From Streptomyces sp. TSRI0107 (GTDB lineage Bacteria > Actinomycetota > Actinomycetes > Streptomycetales > Streptomycetaceae): a stretch of 39,713 bases of DNA. Position 1 is the first letter of the stretch, and each line of letters starts with the position of its first letter. The notes beneath the pieces are model-generated. The model saw nothing but the letters and a program-made list of their open reading frames with translations, was not told where the DNA came from and searched no databases. Of this stretch, positions 1 to 7,808 are shown in pieces. The DNA lies in NCBI RefSeq assembly GCF_001905845.1, contig NZ_LIVZ01000025.1, forward strand, positions 1 through 39,713, in the 5' to 3' direction. The translations under genes were made by a program, and so were the position numbers.

Positions 1-51
1 ACCATCGCCTGCCTACGAATCTGGCTGCCCTGACTTTGCGGACACCCCCTA
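1..51 (+). mobile_element. 3' end of an IS5-like insertion sequence
   Basis: The first bases translate as the last residues of an IS5-like transposase (TIACLRIWLP, then stop). They are followed by a terminal repeat reading GCGGACACCCC and then CTAG. The same C-terminal pattern (TFACLRLRLT) and a close variant of the repeat occur near 1640-1694. The inverted counterpart GTGTCCGCAAAGT lies at the other end of the window. Only the 3' tip is inside the window, so the element itself cannot be assessed. Confidence 0.7.
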
Positions 52-65
52 GGGCTCCTGTGGGT

Positions 66-112
66 GGCGGGCCGGGGTGGTTCCGCCACCTCGTAGGAGG
101 TGCCGGCCCGCC
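66..112 (+). promoter_or_regulatory. Nested and alternative inverted repeats upstream of the glycosyltransferase
   Basis: GGCGGGCCGG (66-75) is the exact reverse complement of 103-112. Inside it, GGTGG (76-80) can pair with CCACC (86-90), and the overlapping CACCT (87-91) can pair with AGGTG (98-102). The two inner pairings are mutually exclusive. This resembles an attenuator or a leader structure. It could also be ordinary GC-rich coincidence, and no leader peptide was recognised. Confidence 0.25.
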
Positions 113-193
113 GGCTGCGCGGGACCGCGATCGTTCTGTCCTCAGGGGCGGGCGAGGGTGTCCGGGCGGCAGGGAGGCGAGGAGAATCGGTGC

Positions 194-1405
194 ATGCGGA
201 TTCTGATCATCACCGCTGGTTCGCGGGGGGACGTCGCGCCCTATACGGGTCTGGGCCGGCGGTTGCTGGACGCGGGCCATGAGGTTGCCGTGGCTGCTCA
301 CCCGTCGTTCGCCGCACTTGTCGGCGGGTGCGGTCTCGATCACCGGCCTGTGCCGGGAGACCCGCAGGCGCTGATCGGGGACTGGGCCCGGGCGGCGTCG
401 CGGGGGGAGGTCCAGGCGTTGACGAGGGCGTACGCGGACGGGATCGCCGATGGGGTGGCGGAGGCCGTGGCGGGCGGTGCCGACCTGCTGCTCACGGCTT
501 TCGGTCCGGCCCCGCTCAGCCGGACGGTCGGCGCGGCGCTCGGTGTCCCCGTCATCGGCGCCTACCTGGTACCGGCGTTCGCCACCGGCCAGTTCCCGCT
601 GCCCAACGCCCGCAGCACCGACGGCCCGGGGCCGGAGGGCAACCTCGCCGCAGGCCGGGACGTCGTGAGGCGCGCGGAAGACGTCTTCGCGGGCGCTGTG
701 ACCCGGTTGCGTGCCCGCCTCGGGCTGCCCGCCGGCGTGCCGTCGGCACCGGACATCCGGCCGGTCTTCCACGGCTTCAGCCCGCTGGTGGTGCCGCGCC
801 CCGCGGACTGGCCGTCCTGGGTTTCCGTGACGGGCTACTGGTGGCCTGCGCGGCCCGACGGCTGGCAACCCCCGGCCGAGCTGGTCGACTTCCTGCAGGC
901 CGGTCCGCCCCCGGTCTTCATCGGGTTCGGCAGCATGGCGGTGGGGGAGGGGGAACGGCTCAGCGAGCTGGTGGCCGCGGCGGTGCGGCGGGCAGGGGTG
1001 CGTGCGGTGGTGCAGGCCGGATGGGCCGGCTTGAGCGGCCGCGGCGCCGATATCCTGGCCATCGGCGACGTCCCGCACGACTGGTTGTTCCCTCGTACCG
1101 CCGCCGTCGTCCATCATGCCGGGGCGGGTACCACCGCAGCCGGACTGCGGGCCGGGGTGCCCGCCGTGCCCGTTCCCGTCATGGCCGACCAGCCGTTCTG
1201 GGCCTCTCGGTTGTACGAGCTGGGAGTTACCCCCGGGCCTGTACCGTTCCAGGACCTCACCGCAGAAGTCCTCGGCGACGCGATCACGGCCTGCCTCTCA
1301 GAGCCGGCCCACCGCCGCCGCGCGTCCGAACTCGCCCGTGGGATCGCCGCAGAGGACGGCACGGCTTCGCTGCTCGCCCACATCGGCTCGGTGGGCGCCG
1401 GGTGA
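194..1405 (+). CDS. GT1-family glycosyltransferase (sterol/macrolide type)
   Basis: 403 residues. The start MRILIITAGSRGDV at 194 follows a GGAGG-like site; the reading frame stays open upstream to 77, but without homology-like sequence. The N-terminal GSRGDVAPYTGLGRRL motif is the acceptor-domain signature of GT1 enzymes such as UGT80 sterol glucosyltransferases and vancomycin/macrolide Gtfs. The C-terminal half has the nucleotide-sugar motif region, with VFIGFGSM, the VPHDWLFPRTAAVVHHAGAG stretch and a DQPFW segment. The predicted reaction is transfer of a sugar from an NDP donor to a small lipophilic acceptor in the cytoplasm. The acceptor is unknown, and no polyketide or glycopeptide cluster is adjacent. 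Length is normal for the family. It converges on the IclR gene, with an IS relic between them. Confidence 0.88.
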   Translation: MRILIITAGSRGDVAPYTGLGRRLLDAGHEVAVAAHPSFAALVGGCGLDHRPVPGDPQALIGDWARAASRGEVQALTRAYADGIADGVAEAVAGGADLLLTAFGPAPLSRTVGAALGVPVIGAYLVPAFATGQFPLPNARSTDGPGPEGNLAAGRDVVRRAEDVFAGAVTRLRARLGLPAGVPSAPDIRPVFHGFSPLVVPRPADWPSWVSVTGYWWPARPDGWQPPAELVDFLQAGPPPVFIGFGSMAVGEGERLSELVAAAVRRAGVRAVVQAGWAGLSGRGADILAIGDVPHDWLFPRTAAVVHHAGAGTTAAGLRAGVPAVPVPVMADQPFWASRLYELGVTPGPVPFQDLTAEVLGDAITACLSEPAHRRRASELARGIAAEDGTASLLAHIGSVGAG

Positions 1406-1694
1406 AGCCGGGCGGCTGCACCCAGCCCGAAGCAGTGATGGACCGTATCCGCATCCCGTGGCGCGGGCCTGGCCGGCCGCGGACCCGGCCCGCTCAGGTC
1501 GTCGCGGGCGAGAGCAGATGCCGGCTCGACCGCGCCCTACCGTCGCCGAAACGTCGTCGAGCGCTGCTTCAAGCGGCTTAAGCACGACAAGGCCCTGGTC
1601 ACCCGCTGCGACAAACGCGCCCGCCACTACTGAGCCATGGTCACCTTCGCCTGCCTACGACTCCGGCTGACCTGACATAGCGGACACGACCTAG
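1406..1694 (+). mobile_element. Internally deleted IS5-like element remnant
   Basis: Two pieces of an IS5-family transposase survive. A mid-protein RIRIPWRGPGRPRTRP lies near 1441, and a C-terminal catalytic block YRRRNVVERCFKRLK runs from 1538, with a stop replacing a codon after RARHY. Roughly 60 residues of the usual inter-block sequence are missing, and the pieces are in different frames. The 3' terminal repeat (GCGGACACGAC then CTAG) abuts the IclR stop codon. The element is not functional. It separates the two convergent genes. Confidence 0.7.
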
Positions 1695-2491
1695 GGCGAT
1701 ACGGTGGCGGCGATCAGGCGTGAGACGCGGGCGGCGCCGACGCGTACCGCGTCCTCCAGCTGCGGCTGCCGCTGTTCGAACAGTTCCGCGGGGACGGAGG
1801 TGGCCACGGCTCCCGCGACCTTACCGTCCGCGTCCAGAACGGGGGCGGCGAGGCAGGAGAGGCCGCCCTGGAACTCCCCCACCTCGACCGCCACGCCGGA
1901 GGCATGGACCCGCTCGAGATGTCCCTCCAGGACGTCGGGCGCGGTGATGGTGCGCTCGGTGAGCCGCACCAGCCCCTGTTGCCGCAGGTAGTCACGGCGC
2001 CGCGAGGCCGGCAGGGACGACAGCATGACCTTGCCGAAGGCCGTGGCGTGCGGGGCTTCGTGGAAGCCGACGTCGAGCGGCTCGGCCCGGGGCGCGGAAG
2101 GGGAGTCCACGACCTCGGCGACGACGATCTCCTCGTCCCGGAAGACGGTGTAGTACGCGGCGGCCGCGCACTCGTCGTGGACCTGGTGGAGCACGCCCAG
2201 CAGGCCGGGGGTCACCTCCAGCTGCTGGCACAGGCGCCGGTGCAGCCCGGTGAGCTTGTACCCCAGGCCGTAACCGCGGGACTGGTTCAGCCTCACCAGG
2301 TAGCCGTCGTGCACCAGGGTGTTCAGCAGGCGGTACGTCGTCGGGAGCGTGAGGCCCGCGCGCCGGGCGACGGCCTTCGCGGTGATGCCGTCACCGCCGG
2401 CCGCGACCGCCTCGAGCACCCTCAGTGCCCGCCGGACCGATCCGAGCAGGTCTGCCGCGCCGGCGGCGTGCGTCTCGTTGCCGTGGATCAT
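1691..2491 (-). CDS. IclR-family transcriptional regulator
   Basis: 266 residues; ATG preceded by AGGAG at 4-5 bases spacing. Residues about 15-75 form the winged helix-turn-helix (LLGSVRRALRVLEAVA, then the recognition helix region LTLPTTYRLLNTLVHDGYL). Residues about 90-260 are the IclR effector domain, with the conserved HATAFGKVMLS and GGLSCLAAPVLD stretches. IclR proteins bind DNA as dimers or tetramers and respond to small carbon metabolites. The gene lies downstream of the aquaporin and alcohol dehydrogenase on the same strand, which suggests a local target, but the effector cannot be read from sequence. The TAG stop is formed by the CTAG at the end of the neighbouring IS remnant. Confidence 0.9.
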   Translation of the reverse strand: MIHGNETHAAGAADLLGSVRRALRVLEAVAAGGDGITAKAVARRAGLTLPTTYRLLNTLVHDGYLVRLNQSRGYGLGYKLTGLHRRLCQQLEVTPGLLGVLHQVHDECAAAAYYTVFRDEEIVVAEVVDSPSAPRAEPLDVGFHEAPHATAFGKVMLSSLPASRRRDYLRQQGLVRLTERTITAPDVLEGHLERVHASGVAVEVGEFQGGLSCLAAPVLDADGKVAGAVATSVPAELFEQRQPQLEDAVRVGAARVSRLIAATVSP

Positions 2492-2663
2492 GAGTCTCCT
2501 GTGCGGCTCCGGGAAGTGAGCCGTATCGCCGTACCGTCACCCGGGCGTCCGGCTCCAGGCGGATGAGGCCTTGGAACCGGGCGCATCGGGGCGGCGCCGG
2601 CGCTCTGCCGGGCCGGACAGGCAGGTCGCCCCGGACGGCCGAGGTCTGTCTGTCGCGCGACGG

Positions 2664-3389
2664 TCATGCGGCGATGGTACGCAACCGGTTCATGGCCATG
2701 TAGACCTGGCCGGCCAGCAGGCCCCCCAGCACCTGGGCCCCGAGGTACACGGGCAGCTGGGACCAGTCCACCGGCCCCCCGGCCGGGCCGGACACCAGCA
2801 TGGGCCCAAGGGTGCGCGCCGGATTGAGCGCCGCCCCCGTGACCGGACCCACGGCGACGGCGATGGCGAAGACCGCGAAGCCGATGGGCAGGCCGGCGAA
2901 GCCGCCCGGGGCCCGCTGGTCGACGACTCCGAACACCACGAAGACGAGGATGAAGGTGCCCAGCGCCTCCGCGAAGAACGCCTGGGAGGCGGAGGTCGGA
3001 GATGTGTAGGAGGCGACACCGAGGCCCAGGTGCACCGCACGGGCGCCCAGCACGGCGACGACGGCGCCCGCGCCTGCCACCGCTCCCGCGCACTGGGACA
3101 GGACGTAGCCCGCCACCTCGCGCCGGGGGATTCTGCCGGTCGCGGCCAGGGCGAGGGTGACGGCTGGATTGATGTGGCAGCCCGACACATGGCCTATCGC
3201 GAAGACGGCGGCCACCACGACCATGGCGAAAGCGAATGCGATTACGCCCAGGTCGGCCATCGTGAAACTGGTTTTCCCCGTCTTCTGCAGCATGAGGGTG
3301 GCAGGAATCGAGCCGACCCCGAGGAAGACGAGAAAAGCAGTGCCGAGAAATTCGGCGAGCAGCCGTTGGAGATAAGTGTTTTCTTTCAT
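2664..3389 (-). CDS. MIP-family channel (aquaporin/aquaglyceroporin)
   Basis: 241 residues from the ATG at 3389 (MKENTYLQRLLAEFLG); the upstream extension is GC-rich and non-homologous. Both half-helix signatures are present, HINPAVTL (about residue 72) and ALNPARTL (about 195), within six hydrophobic segments. The second NPA is followed by Arg-Thr, not Arg-Asp as in glycerol facilitators, so the family signature favours aquaporin. However, by-eye alignment to AqpZ puts Ala at the filter His and Thr positions, implying a wider pore. It sits in the inner membrane. It follows the alcohol dehydrogenase by about 130 bases on the same strand and precedes the IclR gene, so the three may form one leftward unit. 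Confidence 0.9.
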   Translation of the reverse strand: MKENTYLQRLLAEFLGTAFLVFLGVGSIPATLMLQKTGKTSFTMADLGVIAFAFAMVVVAAVFAIGHVSGCHINPAVTLALAATGRIPRREVAGYVLSQCAGAVAGAGAVVAVLGARAVHLGLGVASYTSPTSASQAFFAEALGTFILVFVVFGVVDQRAPGGFAGLPIGFAVFAIAVAVGPVTGAALNPARTLGPMLVSGPAGGPVDWSQLPVYLGAQVLGGLLAGQVYMAMNRLRTIAA

Positions 3390-3519
3390 TGCTTTCACCG
3401 GAGCCGGCGGCCCCGGCTTCAACCCCTTTACGTTGACTGGCGTTCGGCGTTCTCCGGGCCCGCCCCGGGCCGGTGCATTACCTCGCGGAGCGGGCGCCGC
3501 ACGGAGTGCGGAGGGCATG

Positions 3520-4554
3520 TCACCGAGCGCCGGGCACGAGGATTCCGCGGCCCTGCAGTCGTCCCCCCTCGAGGTCGTCCATGGCGTCGTTCACGGCATC
3601 GAGCGAATACGTCGTGGTGTGCAGCCGCACCTTGCCCTGAGCGGCGAGCGTCATGAGTTCGTCCAGGTCGTTGTAGCTGCCGACCAGGTTCCCGATGACG
3701 TTGATCTCGTTCGAGATGATGTCGATGGTCGGCACGTGGACGTGTCCGCCGTATCCGACGACGAAGTAGGAGCCGGCCCTGCGGAGCATGGCGACGCCCT
3801 GGGCCTCGGTGCCTCGCTCACCCACGAAGTCGATGACGACATGTGCTCCTTGACCTGCGGTGATCTCCTGCACCGCGGTCACCGGGTCGCTGTCTGCGCG
3901 CACGGTGTGGTGCGCGCCGAGGCTCTTGGCGAGTTCCAGGGCCGCTTCGGAGGTGTCCACGACGACGATCTCGGCCGCGGTGAGGGCGACCAGGGCCTGG
4001 ATGCCGATGTGCCCGAGGCCCCCGGCGCCGATGGCGACGACGAAAGCACCGGGATACAGCAGCGGAACCGCCTTCCGTACGGCGTGATACGCGGTGAGAC
4101 CGGCGTCGGCCAGGGCGGCCACGTCGGCGGGCCGGAGGCCGGCGTCGAGCTTCACGCACGAACGCGCGTTGGTGCGCATGAACTCCGCCATGCCGCCGTC
4201 GCAGTCGATACCCGGGAAGGCGCTGTTCGCACAGTGCACGTCATCCCCCGAGCGGCACGCGCGGCACAGGCCGCAGGTCATCAGCGGATGGAGGATCACG
4301 GGATCACCGACTGCCAGGTGGGAGACTCCGGAACCGACCTCCCGCACCCATCCGGCGTTCTCGTGCCCCAACGTGTACGGCAGCGACACCTGGGACTTTT
4401 CCCGCCACTGGCCCTCGATGACATGGAGGTCGGTTCTGCACAGACCGGCCCCGCCGATCTCCACGATCACATCCTGCGGTGAAGTGATCCGGGGATCCGG
4501 CACCTCTTCGACAATGGGCCGTCCGTGATATCCGTGCACACGTACTGCCTTCAT
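3520..4554 (-). CDS. Zinc-dependent NAD(P) alcohol dehydrogenase
   Basis: 344 residues. The ATG at 4554 (MKAVRVHGYHG) lies 8 bases after AAGGAG; a GTG three codons upstream overlaps that site and is less likely. The medium-chain dehydrogenase layout is complete: catalytic zinc ligand Cys in GLCRTDLH, TLGHENAG with the His-Glu pair, four structural-zinc cysteines in CGLCRACRSGDDVHC, and a Rossmann fold starting at AIGAGGLGHIG. The predicted reaction is reversible oxidation of an alcohol to an aldehyde or ketone. The substrate is unknown. The gene is transcribed toward the MIP channel, which could pass the small alcohol; that link is inference. Confidence 0.92.
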   Translation of the reverse strand: MKAVRVHGYHGRPIVEEVPDPRITSPQDVIVEIGGAGLCRTDLHVIEGQWREKSQVSLPYTLGHENAGWVREVGSGVSHLAVGDPVILHPLMTCGLCRACRSGDDVHCANSAFPGIDCDGGMAEFMRTNARSCVKLDAGLRPADVAALADAGLTAYHAVRKAVPLLYPGAFVVAIGAGGLGHIGIQALVALTAAEIVVVDTSEAALELAKSLGAHHTVRADSDPVTAVQEITAGQGAHVVIDFVGERGTEAQGVAMLRRAGSYFVVGYGGHVHVPTIDIISNEINVIGNLVGSYNDLDELMTLAAQGKVRLHTTTYSLDAVNDAMDDLEGGRLQGRGILVPGAR

Positions 4555-4686
4555 TTCGCACACTCCTTGTCTCTGAATCCCATAAGCGGTGCGAGGAGAT
4601 GGTCATTCTTTTTCGGCCACACGGTCAACGGGACTGCATCCGGCAGATTTCCACCTGTCGAGAAAACAGATAAATCGCAACGGAAG

Positions 4687-4706
4687 TGTCGATAGGTAAT
4701 TTATCG
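4687..4706. promoter_or_regulatory. AT-rich inverted repeat in divergent intergenic region
   Basis: CGATA (4690-4694) and TATCG (4702-4706) flank an AT-rich spacer, with partly matching outer bases. It sits in the 260-base gap between the leftward alcohol dehydrogenase and the rightward monooxygenase, in unusually AT-rich sequence for this genome. A shared operator is plausible. The regulator is unknown. Confidence 0.3.
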
Positions 4707-4814
4707 GGCATATGGAGAGCTGTGAGGGTCGGCCGGCGCCGTACGATCTTGTCGCCACGGGGCCCGGCACGAGGACGGGCCTGTAGAGCACGCACGTAGC
4801 GGAGAGAGAGTCCG

Positions 4815-5147
4815 ATGATCTTCATTACCGCCAAGTTCCGCGTCCTGCCCGCCGATGCCGATCGGTGGCCGGAGATCGCCGCAGAGTTCACCGAGGCCAC
4901 GCGCGGGGAGCCCGGCTGCCTGTGGTTCGAATGGTCGCGAAGCGTGTCGGACCCGACGGAGTACGTCCTGGTCGAGGCCTTCCGCGATGACGAGGCGGGT
5001 GCCGCTCATGTGCAGTCCGCGCACTTCAGGGCCGCGCAGGAGACACTGCCGCGCCACCTTGTCGAGACACCTCGCATCGTGAACATGACGGTTCCTCAGG
5101 ACGACTGGTCCCTCCTGGGCGAGATGGCCGTCGCGGAGCAGGACTAG
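4815..5147 (+). CDS. ABM-domain (antibiotic biosynthesis monooxygenase-like) protein
   Basis: 110 residues, ATG preceded by a GGAGAGAGAG purine tract. It is a single dimeric alpha-beta barrel domain: FITAKFRVLPADADRW, then GCLWFEWSRS, then YVLVEAFRDDEAGAAHVQSAHF. The central E-x-F-x-D and H-x-x-S-x-H-F segments are typical of ABM proteins such as YgiN quinol monooxygenase. Members are cofactor-free oxygenases or small-molecule-binding proteins, and the substrate here is unknown. It is divergent from the alcohol dehydrogenase and convergent with the peptidoglycan-binding gene, so it is probably monocistronic. Confidence 0.85.
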   Translation: MIFITAKFRVLPADADRWPEIAAEFTEATRGEPGCLWFEWSRSVSDPTEYVLVEAFRDDEAGAAHVQSAHFRAAQETLPRHLVETPRIVNMTVPQDDWSLLGEMAVAEQD

Positions 5148-5160
5148 GGACTAGGTCTGT

Positions 5161-5186
5161 CCTCCGGCTGGTTGTGCCGGTGGAGG
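5161..5186. terminator. Hairpin between convergent genes
   Basis: CCTCCGGC pairs with GCC-GGT-GGAGG around a short loop, with a three-base bulge. It lies directly between the convergent monooxygenase and peptidoglycan-binding genes. There is no U tract, which is common for streptomycete terminators. The preceding CTAGGTCTGTC resembles the edge of an insertion element. Confidence 0.4.
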
Positions 5187-5258
5187 AGCAGCTGGGCGCG
5201 GCCGCACTCGCGGGGCGGCACCGACCAGGAAGTTGCCTGCGTTGTCAGCCGGCGAGGA

Positions 5259-6338
5259 CTACTTCGTACGCAGCATGAGGGCGTGGCGGGTGAGGACCCC
5301 GTACACGCCGGTCTCGTCCCCGCGGATGCCGAACCGTTTCTGGAACCGGGCCACAGCCTGCCGGACCTCCGTGCCGAAGCGGCCGTCGATCGCGCCGCCG
5401 TCGTAGAGCCCTGGGATCTGGAGCAGACGCACCTGCAACTCGTACACGCCGTGCCCGCTGTCGCCTTCGCGCAGTACCCCGGTGCCGGGAATCTGGGGGA
5501 GCGGGGTGTCGTCGGGCAGCGGCCGTTCGGGTTGCTCCTGGGCGGCGGGCGGCGTCGCCGGCTTGGAGTGCTGGTTCGTGAGGAGCGAAGAGGCGAGCAG
5601 GAGTCCGCTCACGGCACCCAGTCCGAAGAATCCGGCGACCCGGGAGTGCCGCCGGTCGGTGAACCGCCGATGTCCTGGGCTTGCCTTCGGTACCGGCAGC
5701 CGTACGGCGTCGGGGCGCGCCGGCACCTGAGGGGGCGGGGCGCCGAGCGGCGCCGTGCGCGGACCGGAGCCTCCCGGGTCGGCCGTCCAGGAGGCGTCCG
5801 GAGACGGGCCGGCTCCGCGGCGCACGCCCGCCCGCACGGGCCCGAAACCGGGGCGGGGCGCCGGCGGCTCGTTCCGCGTTGGGGTCGCGTCGCTCGCGGC
5901 GGGCTGCTTCCCCGCCTCCTGCCGCGCGCCGTGCGCCCACAGGGGCTGCACCACGGGGTCCTGCGGAGTCCGGCGCACATGACCGGTCCGCGGCGGATAC
6001 ACGACGGACTGCGGAATGCCCCCCGGAGGAGCGGGAACCAGGCGTGTGACCGGGGGACCCATCCGTTGTGTCCGCGGATGTGCGGCCGGAGGCCGGGGAG
6101 CCGGCGGAGACCACGGGTCCCTGGCAGGAACTGCTCGGCTGCCGTCCGCGGCCGGTTCGCTGTGACGGTCGAAGGACCCCGGCGGGCTCGCCGTTCGCCG
6201 GTTTCTGCCCTCCGCATGGAGCTCGGCGCGCGCGGCGTCAAGGGCGTCCAGGATCGCCTGGAAGGATTCCTGGATGTCCAGCGCGGTGTCACGCTCCGGA
6301 GCGAAGTCCGGCTGCGGTGGGGCGCCGTCGCGTTCCAT
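5259..6338 (-). CDS. Membrane-anchored peptidoglycan-binding protein
   Basis: 359 residues from the second ATG (MERDG), which has GAGGAGG at proper spacing; the ATG two codons upstream overlaps that site. A short helical N-terminus (DTALDIQESFQAILDALDAARAEL) is followed by about 180 residues of Pro/Arg/Gly-rich, probably disordered sequence. One transmembrane helix lies at about 234-254 (VAGFFGLGAVSGLLLASSLL). A C-terminal peptidoglycan-binding domain runs from about 291 to 356 (LREGDSGHGVYELQVRLLQI, then FGTEVRQAVARFQKRFGI). The topology is cytoplasmic N-terminus with the wall-binding domain outside. No catalytic domain is visible, so it may be a scaffold or sensor tying the membrane to the cell wall. 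Confidence 0.85.
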   Translation of the reverse strand: MERDGAPPQPDFAPERDTALDIQESFQAILDALDAARAELHAEGRNRRTASPPGSFDRHSEPAADGSRAVPARDPWSPPAPRPPAAHPRTQRMGPPVTRLVPAPPGGIPQSVVYPPRTGHVRRTPQDPVVQPLWAHGARQEAGKQPAASDATPTRNEPPAPRPGFGPVRAGVRRGAGPSPDASWTADPGGSGPRTAPLGAPPPQVPARPDAVRLPVPKASPGHRRFTDRRHSRVAGFFGLGAVSGLLLASSLLTNQHSKPATPPAAQEQPERPLPDDTPLPQIPGTGVLREGDSGHGVYELQVRLLQIPGLYDGGAIDGRFGTEVRQAVARFQKRFGIRGDETGVYGVLTRHALMLRTK

Positions 6339-6955
6339 CGGCATTCCTCCTCGGCCCGTACCCGTAAAGCGTCATTTCCTTGTGCAGCGATACGTAGTCC
6401 GTCCGCATCTGTCTCAGTCCGCCGTCACCGATGGGTAGTTGGGGAACGGAGGGACCCTGGTCGAGCGGATCCCCATCAGCGCGGACAGGCTGCCGGAGGA
6501 CCGGCGTTTCGACGAGGCCAGGGAGGCCGCCGATCCGAGCGGCCTCCTCCTCGTCTTCGGCGTCTGCAATGCGGCCGCGGCGGCGTCGGCGACCGCCTGG
6601 TATCCCTCGGCTCGTACTGAGAGAGCGCTCCGGTCCCGTTGGACGCGCTTCTCACCGCGATCGAGGGCGCGTTCCTTCGGCTGACCTGCTCCTGGGCTTC
6701 CGCAGTCTCGTCGGACCTCGGCAGCCCAGGATCGTGGCGGCGGATGGCCCAGCCGGCCGCACGAAGTCCGTGGCCGCCTCTCGGGACCGGCTTCACCGAC
6801 CCGGCGGCCCGGCCGCGTGCCGGTGCCCGCCACCTGCTGTTCGGCGAGTTGCTGGCGCGGGTCGAGTCGGCACAGGCCATCCATCAACTCGCCGCCCGGT
6901 TCTGCTGGCCAGCAATTGCGGCCGGGCGGCGTCGGTTCGGCTGTCGGCTACTTTG
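6339..6955. other. Gap without a convincing gene
   Basis: No frame carries a recognisable domain. On the minus strand, around 6480-6730, two frames contain stretches rich in Ala, Glu and Arg (for example DETAEAQEQVSRR and SVRAEGYQAVADAAAA) that look like pieces of one broken helical protein. They could not be assigned to a family. The region also contains whatever promoter drives the peptidoglycan-binding gene. Confidence 0.4.
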
Positions 6956-7162
6956 CTACGCCATCCCCTCGGCATTCTCAACGACTCCCGTCCCGAGGGT
7001 CCGCCGGCCTTTCCGGTCGGCCGCATCCGAGGGCTCGACTTCCTTGAAGACCGCGCCCGGCTCGGCTCGTTCGACGGGCAGAAGCCGCGGGCTCGTGTCC
7101 GTCAGTGTCGTGCTCCTGGTGGTAGTCGGACCCGTGCCGAGTCGGCGTCGTTCGGTGCTCAT
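6956..7162 (-). CDS. Possible small hypothetical protein
   Basis: 68 residues starting MSTERRRLGTGPTTT. GGGAG lies about 8-9 bases before the ATG at 7162. Composition is polar and Thr/Arg-rich with no hydrophobic segment and no motif I recognise. Support is limited to the ribosome binding site and a reasonable codon bias, so it may be a chance frame. Confidence 0.3.
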   Translation of the reverse strand: MSTERRRLGTGPTTTRSTTLTDTSPRLLPVERAEPGAVFKEVEPSDAADRKGRRTLGTGVVENAEGMA

Positions 7163-7376
7163 GACGGGAGTCTCCCGCGCCTCGTTCGTGTTTCTCCAAC
7201 GCCGGTGCCCAGGATGCGGCGGGCTGTCACGAGGGGTTCGTACGGGTGGCGCGTCCACCGGCCCGCTAGTCGGCACGACGCGTAGGCGTTCTGCCAGTCC
7301 GACTTACATAGACGTCTTGTCGTCGAAGAAATCTCCGGTCCTCCAGGACCTCTCGCAGCGCACGGCAACGGGGGTC

Positions 7377-7607
7377 TCACACCCATGGCCGACGCGCTGG
7401 CCGCCCCCGGCGGTGCGTATGCCACCGGCGGCGCAACGAGTCGCCCGCCTCTCCCACCGCGACCAGCAGCACCGCCGATGTTGCGCACCGTGCAACGCCC
7501 GTCGTCTGGCCTGCGACCCAACCTCCCAGCCACAGCGTCAGCGCAAGCACGGCCCACCAAAGGACGAGGGAGACGATCACGCGCTGTCGGCGCGTCGCCG
7601 TGCTCAA
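7377..7607 (-). CDS. Small membrane protein, unknown function
   Basis: 76 residues. The likely start is TTG at 7607 (MSTATRRQRVIVSLVLWWAV), with GAGGG about 7 bases upstream. Two hydrophobic segments are visible, VIVSLVLWWAVLALTLWLGG and a shorter one at about residues 37-53, followed by a basic tail (RRRWHTHRRGR). It looks like a genuine small inner-membrane protein with a positively charged cytoplasmic end. It lies about 200 bases downstream of the anti-sigma kinase on the same strand and may share its transcript. I do not recognise the family. Confidence 0.5.
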   Translation of the reverse strand: MSTATRRQRVIVSLVLWWAVLALTLWLGGWVAGQTTGVARCATSAVLLVAVGEAGDSLRRRWHTHRRGRPARRPWV

Positions 7608-7808
7608 GCTACGGCCCTCGGGGTCCGGTGTGCCGCGATGGCCGCGGCCATCATCCGGGACGGTCAGGATTCCGGGAGCGCTGGTGTGGGCGAACAGCCC
7701 TCTGTCTGGGGCGTACGAGCATCACGGTCTCCCCGACCAGACGCCTTCCGGCCCGTTCTTGCCAGGGCATACGTCGCTGGCGGGCTGCGACGCCCACTCT
7801 CCCCTCCT

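Noticed and set aside
2571..3656. Long plus-strand open frame across the MIP and dehydrogenase genes
   Set aside because: It is an antisense shadow of genes with clear family motifs on the minus strand. Its own translation is Arg/Gly/Asp-rich with no domain.
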